From Euperipatoides rowelli (taxonomy: Eukaryota > Onychophora > Udeonychophora > Euonychophora > Peripatopsidae): a stretch of 12,741 nt of DNA. Position numbers and translations under genes: made by a program. Below, in pieces: positions 6,746 to 12,741 of the stretch. Where the stretch lies: NCBI GenBank assembly GCA_003024985.2, contig PXIH01S0000110.1; one strand, 5' to 3'. Every line of letters begins with the position of its first letter. Position 1 is the stretch's first letter. Below the pieces are notes generated by a model. The model saw only the letters and a list, made by a program, of their open reading frames with translations. It had not been told where the DNA came from and did no database searches.

Positions 6746-7101
6746 TTTTAATTCTTTTTCCAGTGAATCAGTCCAAGTAAAATCATAATTCCCCATGACC
6801 GAAAGTCTGAAAGACACTAGCTTCACAACAGCATTACAGTCACTTAAAATTGGAAGTTAAAAAAAGTTCCATTTTGAGAAAAACTCAAGAAAAAAACTAA
6901 ATCAAAGCACACTTTGAATTGCCATTGTTCATAATGGTTGATCTACTAATGGAGCGACATATTGCGGTTCTCATTAAATCTTTGTGATAAACAAATTATC
7001 TGTATTTGAAAAAAAAAATAGATATTCAAAAGATAAGAATGCCTAATGTAAAGAAAGATGTCAATGTACAAGTCAAAGAAAAGATGGCTGTTTATCATTC
7101 A

Positions 7102-7340
7102 TTATAGACAACTTATCGCAACATATTAAAAAATTTACAGAGTTGAGTAAATGGATTAACGCGATTATATGCTTGAAAATTCAATCTCTAAAAGTATGTA
7201 AAAATTGAAATTTTCCATCAGTAGAAAGGCCTTCCTAATGATACAACTTGCTTGCTAATTTTTTCAAACACGATGTTGTAGCAACATTGTTATTTGCCAT
7301 TTGTATTATGTTGCGACATTTGCCCAATCTGTTATAGACA
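7102..7340. mobile_element. Candidate MITE with 9-bp flanking direct repeat
   Basis: TTATAGACA occurs at 7102-7110 and 7332-7340. Between them an inverted pair, TCGCAACATA (7116-7125) and TATGTTGCGA (7307-7316), is perfect over 10 bases. A 9-bp duplication would fit a Mutator-like element. However, the inverted arms do not abut the direct repeats equally (5 and 15 bases away), so this is tentative. Confidence 0.3.
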
Positions 7341-8528
7341 CATCGAATTTAAGTCAGATGAAATGAACTTTAAATTGATCATCAGATGTGACACCAATAT
7401 CACTTTGCATTAACATGTGAATAGTTGTTTAACGTAAAAGTTACATAAACCATCATAGATTTTTATATCAATTCCATTTGGAAATTTGATATTTAACTAT
7501 ATGATTAATTCATAGTTATAGAGTAATTTAGCACTTGAAAATATGAGGGGAAAAGAAACTGTTCAGGGAATAAAAAAAACATTCTAAATGTTTTTGCTTA
7601 TCACTACTTAATAATTTTAGTGTAAGCTACTTTAGTAATGAAAGTATTGGATAATAATCACTTATACTATATATAGGTTGACTTACCATATGGCAGTATC
7701 AAGTAAAGACCACAGAGTAATTATTGGCTTAAATTTTTAAAATGACCATGGATCCAGATTTCTTGTTTTCTTTAGAATGACAAATTAATCTTTATTCAAT
7801 TTAGTTTAGAATTTAATATCTCTTTAGCCAATTTCTCAGCAAAATGCTTTTTTTTAAATGGTATTGGAATAATAAGGCTATATGAGTTACATTAATGTGC
7901 ATCAATTTTAGTATAATAAAAAGTTAGTAAATAAAAAGAATGGAATAATTAATTTTTTAATAGGGAAATTATATTTTAGTCTATTTCAACAAATTTATAT
8001 TTAAAAAATTAATATATTGTTTCAAAACTTTTGTTAATTTATATTTAAAAAGTTAATTTGATTTGGCTGTTCTCCCAGCATATTTGTAAATGAATAAATT
8101 TTATATTTGACTTTATATTTTATTTTTAATTATATGACTAAGTTATTGAATTTCAAAAATGTATATCAAGAAGTTATGATTAATAAAAATTTATTAAAGT
8201 GAAAAAGTAAATAACTGTTCATTATAGTCAGGTATCAAATGTGATAATGCATATTAATGTTGAATTTTTGATCTACGTACTTCATAAAGAAATTACATAC
8301 ATGATATTGAATGGATGGCTGCATGCAATTAGTATTCGATTAAATTTGCATACTAATCTTATCGCCTTACAAATCCTTAAAATACTTACATATTAAAAAA
8401 AATAACCTTTCTCTACTAAGCAAATTTTAAATTTTTTAAGAATTTAGTTACCCTTACATACAGTAACTTATATATAATTTTGGATTACTAACAGTCTACT
8501 ATATTTATTTCATTAGATTACTCTAGAT

Positions 8529-9023
8529 CAGGCCCATTCAGCCTTTGAAGTTAAGGGGCCAATTTAAACATTTACCAGTTGGTCATGGGCCACTCATCCA
8601 AATATTAAAATAGTTTTTCTTATAATAAATTTTACAATTGGTACATACTTGAAATAAAAATTACATAAAATTAAATAAATATTTTATTTATGAAAAGGTC
8701 ATCACTACAAAAAGTACATTTATTGGTATAAAAAAATTGCACAAAAAGTTTATTCATATTCATAAATAAAAACCAACATTGATGTTTTTCTAAAATTTGA
8801 AAGATATTCGGGTTTATGTTAATTAATGCTAAAACTAATGAATTTTAAAGATGATTACCAATTAAACTCATTTGTTTTGTTTTGTTTTCATTAAATTTGT
8901 TAGAAAAATTTACTTCAAGCTTCCCCCCCCCACAAGGATAGCCAAAAAACATTTTTTTAAAAAAAATTACAAATTTTAACATCTCATGGGCCACACAAAA
9001 ACAGCTAAAATACATTAGGCCTG
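8529..9023. mobile_element. Non-autonomous hAT element
   Basis: The left end is CAGGCCCATTCAGCC and the inverted right end is CAGGCCTAATGTATT; perfect identity covers only the outer six bases. The flanks CTCTAGAT (8521-8528) and CTCCAGAT (9024-9031) match at 7 of 8 and both fit the hAT target pattern nTnnnnAn. Subterminal CATGGGCCAC is repeated in the same orientation near 8586 and 8986, as seen in many hAT elements with GGGCCAC-rich ends. The interior is AT-rich with a C9 run near 8925 and no transposase. Confidence 0.65.
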
Positions 9024-10016
9024 CTCCAGATTTTTTTAATTTTTATATTTACTAATTCAAAAAGTTTAACTGAAAAAAATATTAAACTCCTAAAAAAAAT
9101 AACTACAACGTTTTTGCCCTAAATGACTAATAGTTTGATGGCTAGAATGTTATAAGTCATACAGAGTAATGAATGAGTAATAATTTTGTCTCATATTGGA
9201 ACCCAGGACATTAGTGTTGTCTTTGTATGACCATTATGATTTATTTGGTTGAATGCTAAAAGACAAACAATAATTTGGTTGTGCTAGATCATTGTCATCC
9301 TGATATATGACAAGATTGTAGCCAGGTTCAAACACTGTCTTGGTTTAATTAAGAACTTATGTTGGTGCTAGCTAATGAAAGGTAACTCCTTGTTAGAGCG
9401 GAACTGCTCAGTCATAATTTTGAGTCAATCTGGGGTAAATGATTTTCTGAATTCAAACTTACCCATTCTAGAACTAGATTTTAAATACTGAATCTTTTAA
9501 AAGGCTGTAACATTGCTATTATAAATGAGTACATCTTATAATCAACTTAATTGATCAGGTATTAACTATGATAGATAGACTATGATATACAGTACTTCTT
9601 TGTGTGTTCTGTTTCTGTGATAGAAGGAACTAGTAAATAATTTGACTATTTTTTACAATATAAAATTATTATATTGGTATAAAAATAACTATGAATGCAA
9701 AGTAATTTACTGAATAGCTGTAAAAATATTTATTCAAGGATTTTTATATTCAGTTCATGATGCTTTTGAATACAGCTTACCTGCAATCAAATTGTATATG
9801 ACTGTTTATATCAAAGCTATAAAATTTTGTACTTGTTTAAAATATAATTATATACATACCTTAAGTGGTGTTAGAATATTTATTTTGTTAAATAGTATAT
9901 GTTTGATGTAAAAAAATTCTACACTACCTTAATTTAAAATTTAGTTGCGTCCAGTAAAGGGTTAAAAATGTTTCAAACTACAGTATATGTTTGAATTTAT
10001 TTAATGTTGAATGTAT
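9024..10016. other. Intron-like or intergenic stretch, nothing assigned
   Basis: No ORF or RNA gene is supported. The part around 9180-9480 is less AT-biased and includes GGTTCAAACAC, faintly like a B box, without a matching A box. On minus, donor-like CAGGTAAGCTG near 9775-9785 and AAGGTATGTAT near 9855-9865 lack a credible exon. Confidence 0.4.
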
Positions 10017-10024
10017 CAATCAAT

Positions 10025-10499
10025 CTGTGTTTCTTTCAGACAATTTTCTCAGGAAGGCATTTCAGAGGTTCGGAGGAGAGGCATTTCAGAATTTCAGACG
10101 AGGGTGGGGGAAGTATTTAAAGTTAAAGGAAAACATTCTTTGTGTCAAGATCTTAAGTTATGAAAAAAAAAAAAAAAAGCAAATCTCACTTTTTGAGAGT
10201 AGGGGTGTTAGGCTAGGAACTAAATTAATTTATAATCATTTTAATATGCACATACTGCAATGTTTTAAAAATTAAAGAAGCTTAATTAGTTGTTTTATAT
10301 AAAGTATAATGTACAGTATAACCATCTTTAAAAAGAGATCCAAATTTTTAAAATTTTATAACTTGATAGTTTAAATTATTTTCAGTTTCGCTTTAATGCT
10401 ACACCAATTTCCACGGAGGGTGGATTACGTGGGGGGACGGTGGATTTATCTGGGGCTGCATCATCTCCCCCCCCCCTGAGGTACCTGAAAGAAACACTG
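10025..10499. mobile_element. Probable non-autonomous hAT element
   Basis: The left end, CTGTGTTTCTTTCAG, and the inverted right end, CAGTGTTTCTTTCAG, match at 14 of 15 bases. CAGTGTTTC is a common hAT terminus. The flanks CAATCAAT (10017-10024) and TGGTCAAT (10500-10507) agree at 5 of 8, and all three differences are transitions, so the TSD is decayed. The interior has a short GGCATTTCAGA duplication near 10055-10095, an A16 run at 10163-10178, G-rich stretches and a poly(C) run. The 94-codon frame at 9991-10275 starts outside the element and runs through it, so it is not a gene. Confidence 0.55.
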
Positions 10500-10507
10500 T
10501 GGTCAAT

Positions 10508-11150
10508 CAGTTAGATTGGCTGGTTATGTATACACAACATATTTAGAAAATTTATTCGGAGTGTTTAACATAATGCTAATAAAATATATTTTTATCTGAA
10601 AATAACAATAAATTTTTTAAGTTTATTATATTTGTATAATTATTTTTAAATAATTAGACTTAAATTTATAAATTTTAATTTAATGGAAGTTGCCCTAGTT
10701 GAATAGTTTAGTTAATACTGCTGAGAGGTTTGGATTGTTTAGGAGAGAGAGGGTTAAGACTGGTTATAATTTTATTTACAGTAGACTATTTGGATTTTTA
10801 CTTTTAGTTTGTAAATAAATTTTTTACAACGAAAAGAAAGAATAAAAAGAACAAGAACTGGGAAAAATTCATTTTACATCCAAATCTAGTATAAAGAAAA
10901 GTCTTGTTAAATTGGATTCAAATCTTCGAATGAGATAAACTACAGTAATTTGGATGTCAGAAAATTTACTATCTAGCTTAGTCACGCAAGATCGAGATTT
11001 TCAGGAATATACAATTAGCGAGCAAAGGAAATAAACAGTGCTTACTATTTATTCCTTTTTAATAAAAAGTCAACTATACTAAAGAAATGTAAAATAAAAT
11101 AATAATAAAAAAAAACTTTGAACTAAAAAATTAAATGCAATTCTGGGATT
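10508..11150. other. AT-rich stretch, nothing assigned
   Basis: There is no ORF, splice pair or terminal inverted repeat that I can support. Runs of A/T and a short (GA) stretch near 10743 are the only structure. Confidence 0.5.
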
Positions 11151-11173
11151 TAATGAATATTGGACTCTTTCAA

Positions 11174-11181
11174 TGACGTCA
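11174..11181. promoter_or_regulatory. Perfect CRE palindrome TGACGTCA
   Basis: This is the full cAMP-response element recognised by CREB/ATF bZIP factors. It lies in a locally GC-richer segment (about 11170-11220), 87 bp before the candidate ATG at 11268. A second TGACGTCA occurs inside the hAT element at 3867, so it could also come from a repeat. Confidence 0.4.
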
Positions 11182-11267
11182 TACTGCGAGCAGACGATAG
11201 AAACCGAAGAAGCTGTCAAGGTTATTTTTAAAAAAAGTATACTTATTAACAAATAAATTTCTAAAAA

Positions 11268-11305
11268 ATGAGCTGCAAATTAATGCCTCGAATCATCAAA
11301 AGACA
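11268..11305 (+). CDS. Possible first coding exon with strong splice donor
   Basis: An ATG in A-rich context (AAAAAATGA) opens MSCKLMPRIIKR. Within the following codon the donor ACA/GTAAGT at 11306 gives a full match to the intronic GTAAGT consensus. Without splicing, the frame stops one codon later. With the CRE and the GC-richer upstream segment, this fits a plus-strand promoter and first exon. No second exon lies before the hAT element, and no family is recognisable from 12 residues. Confidence 0.25.
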
Positions 11306-11708
11306 GTAAGTAGGTAAAGTTTTATCTATTATTTTATCTAAATATGACTTTATATTTTATTTTTAAATCACTCCCCAACCGTCATCTCCCTTCTAATAGG
11401 CTACTGTAACCGTAAATAATTTTATTTCAATGAGTTGTTAAATAATATGACACATTTTTCAGTTTCCCCTCCCCCCTGATTATTGCACCTCTTTATCAGT
11501 GGTTGGAACATAATGTGTTAGATTAGGACCTAATGAAAGCGATGAATTATGAACTTTTCAAGTGCATTATGCCCACTGATTGGTTAACGGTTGATTAACA
11601 GTATGGTGGACGTTAATTCTGTTAAAATTATCAAAATCGATTAAAAAAGGATTATTTCACCCCTTCATCATCATAGAGTTGGGAAATAGTGGGTGTAATG
11701 CGTAGTAG
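11306..11708. other. No gene seen
   Basis: AT-rich sequence with a short C-rich tract near 11465. TGACTTTATATTTTATTTTTA (11345-11365) also occurs near 8109, a minor A/T-rich repeat. If 11268-11305 is an exon, this would be its intron. Confidence 0.45.
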
Positions 11709-11740
11709 AAGTTAGGGGTTAGGGAAAGGTTAGGACTGTA
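11709..11740 (+). repeat. TTAGGG-like repeat unit, intact copy
   Basis: TTAGGGG, TTAGGG, then AGGTTAGGACTGTA. A related unit (GTTAGGGTACAGG near 11799-11811 and AGGTTAGGACTGTA at 12481-12494) is split by the hAT element at 11812. The resemblance to the telomeric TTAGGG motif is short and may be chance. Confidence 0.5.
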
Positions 11741-11811
11741 AATAATAAAATGTGACTAAAAGTTCATAATTCTTCACTTCCGCTAGGCGCGAGTGTGAGT
11801 TAGGGTACAGG

Positions 11812-12470
11812 CAGAGCCGTCTTTAGCCAAGTGGGGAGCCCATGGCAATTTAGGATATGGGGTTCTCTAACAGAAATTATTTTCTAAACTACTTTAGGTT
11901 ATCAACAGGAATAAACAACATTCTAGTTATAATTTTTATTTTAATATATGAAAATTTATACTGATACAAGAGGTACTTTTCTGGATTTTTGTTTTGCAAA
12001 ATCATGAATGACTTCTTCAAAGTCTATTTCTTTAAGCACATCACTTTCAATGGACATCGACAAACTGCTCAATCTTTCTTGAAGCATTGTACTACTCAGT
12101 TCATTTTTTTATTCTTTTCAATTTTGAAAAGGAACAATCCCCAAGTGCTGCGGTTTGTTACCATCATGCATAAAAAGATTTTCATTGCTATTTCTACATT
12201 TGGAAACATGTCTTCGATTTTGTCTACTCTTTTAAGATGATACAGTTCTGAAATACTAAGAATTTCTTCATTTTCACTAATATGCATACCTTCCAAATAT
12301 TTTGTTAAATGCAGACATTCCATCTCTAGTTCTTCTGTGCTAATGTCGTTGTAGATTTTAGCAAAATATTTTGATATAAAGTCTTTTTTTTATGTAAACA
12401 ATAGCAGGCAAGGGGGCCCCATGGATCGTGGGGCCCGGGGACAGTGGGCCCTTGCGTAAAGATGGTATGT
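11812..12470 (-). mobile_element. Internally deleted hAT element with transposase remnant
   Basis: The right-coordinate end reads, on minus, ACATACCATCTTTACGCAAGG. The left end reads CAGAGCCGTCTTTAGCCAAG on plus. The shared core is CC-TCTTTA followed by CAAG. The flanks GGTACAGG and GGTAAGTG share only five of eight bases, so the TSD is weak and the right edge is uncertain by a few bases. Near the right end a GC-rich hairpin (GGGCCCCA at 12414-12421, TGGGGCCC at 12429-12436) and repeated GGGCCC motifs lie subterminally. Between the ends only the transposase C-terminus survives; the DNA-binding and catalytic parts are gone. The element landed in a TTAGGG-like repeat. Confidence 0.7.
11956..12383 (-). 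pseudogene. hAT transposase, C-terminal dimerisation domain remnant
   Basis: Reading minus, three frames together give the hATC dimerisation region. 12383 to about 12137 includes KYFAKIYNDISTEELEMECL and EDMFPNVEIAMKIFL, the conserved FPN-hydrophobic core. About 12133 to 12104 gives SFSKLKRIK, the family's SFSKLK motif. About 12102 to 11956 gives STMLQERLSSLSMSIESDV and DFEEVIHDFAKQKSRK, then a natural stop. Two frameshifts (near 12135 and in the A run near 12104) break it, and upstream an A8 run leads into a stop at 12392-12390. About 140 of the usual 600 or more residues remain, so it is inactive. hATC mediates transposase oligomerisation; relatives include the ZMYM1/TTF-type hAT-derived proteins. 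Confidence 0.85.
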
Positions 12471-12494
12471 GGTAAGTGTAAGGTTAGGACTGTA

Positions 12495-12741
12495 GAAATA
12501 AATAAGGCTGCTATACATTTCAATCGTTGTAAAATGTTAATTAGTGATTTTTTTTAAAAATATTCTAATTTCCAAAAATTTTAATATTAGACTATAAATT
12601 AAGGATATATATACATAAAACTTAATTATAATAATTCTTATTCATTCAAATTACATAATGTTTGGGCCTAAGAACTGAAAATTTGATTACCGTAGGATGC
12701 CGACCAAGAGCGCCCCACCAAGCAAGGGTGTCCCCCCCCCC
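12495..12741. other. AT-rich end of window, poly(C) edge
   Basis: No gene is seen. The last 60 bases become GC-richer (GATGCCGACCAAGAGCGCCC) and end in a run of at least 10 C, where the window or contig stops. This may be the start of another repeat. Confidence 0.5.

Larger units (their letters stand above)
6621..8528 (-). other. Intron-like AT-rich stretch, no exon recognised
   Basis: This lies upstream of the terminal exon on minus and would be its last intron. It contains repeat copy 2 (6703-6745), a candidate MITE (7102-7340), a duplicated ATTTATATTTAAAAA motif near 7994 and 8037, and an inverted repeat ATTAGTAT/ATACTAAT at 8328-8357. A minus-strand donor-like GGTAAGTCAACC near 7680-7690 has no convincing exon beside it. 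Confidence 0.4.

Noticed and set aside
9290-9340. Second tRNA-like SINE (GGTTCAAACAC)
   Set aside because: No A box at the right distance and no poly(A) or repeat structure.
9991-10275. 94-codon plus-strand ORF
   Set aside because: It begins outside and runs through a hAT-like element, including an A16 tract; the protein is low-complexity and shows no family features.
11989-12240. 83-codon plus-strand ORF
   Set aside because: It is the antisense shadow of the hAT transposase remnant read on minus.
12326-12523. 65-codon minus-strand ORF
   Set aside because: It crosses the hAT terminus and GC-rich subterminal hairpin in a different frame from the transposase; it is an artefact of the element end.
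1-12741. CRISPR array, prokaryotic operon or phage genes
   Set aside because: No regularly spaced repeats, no compact ORFs and no ribosome binding sites; the splice signals and element types are eukaryotic.

Overview
The window looks like AT-rich nuclear DNA from an invertebrate animal. It has no bacterial-type operon, long ORF or Shine-Dalgarno structure. It does have eukaryotic splice sites, a Pol III-type SINE, several hAT-superfamily DNA transposon remnants, homopolymer runs and microsatellites. The best host-gene signal is a short minus-strand terminal exon at 6576-6620. It follows a strong 3' splice site and encodes KKPDWAAGKQAVEA plus stop, which resembles the C-terminus of ecdysozoan (arthropod/nematode) troponin I. 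That suggests an arthropod-like host, but the species cannot be named from this window.

Layout. Positions 1-366 are AT-rich with no gene. Positions 372-2967 hold a candidate composite retroelement: two direct repeats of about 560 bp (copy A 412-438 plus 832-1371; copy B 2405-2980) around a non-coding, hairpin-rich middle. A 14-bp direct repeat flanks the whole. Copy A is split by a minus-strand tRNA-Ser/Leu-derived SINE (536-831), whose 3' end is duplicated across a single N (439-534), probably an assembly artefact. Positions 2987-3817 hold hairpins and an unexplained, more complex stretch open on the minus strand. Positions 3818-4155 are a non-autonomous hAT element with clear terminal inverted repeats (TIRs) and an 8-bp target-site duplication (TSD). 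Positions 4160-4890 are old repeat debris related to it. Positions 5055-5256 are a GC-richer island with CTCF-like and E2F-like sites before a good-context ATG.

Positions 5275-6620 read as the minus-strand 3' end of the troponin I-like gene: poly(A) signal at 5299-5304, a long 3' UTR with a stem-loop and a 20-bp palindrome, then the terminal coding exon. If that is right, everything from 6621 to the right edge is either one very long last intron or includes upstream exons I could not recognise. The region carries hAT copies at 8529-9023, 10025-10499 and 11812-12470. The last keeps a frameshifted C-terminal transposase dimerisation domain. A possible plus-strand promoter and first exon (perfect CRE, ATG, GTAAGT donor) lies at 11174-11305.

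Overall this is one 3' gene end plus a dense transposon graveyard. I did not find convincing evidence of an undescribed multi-gene system. The items most worth following are the composite repeat with its nested SINE, the hAT family sharing subterminal motifs, and the two promoter-like islands.
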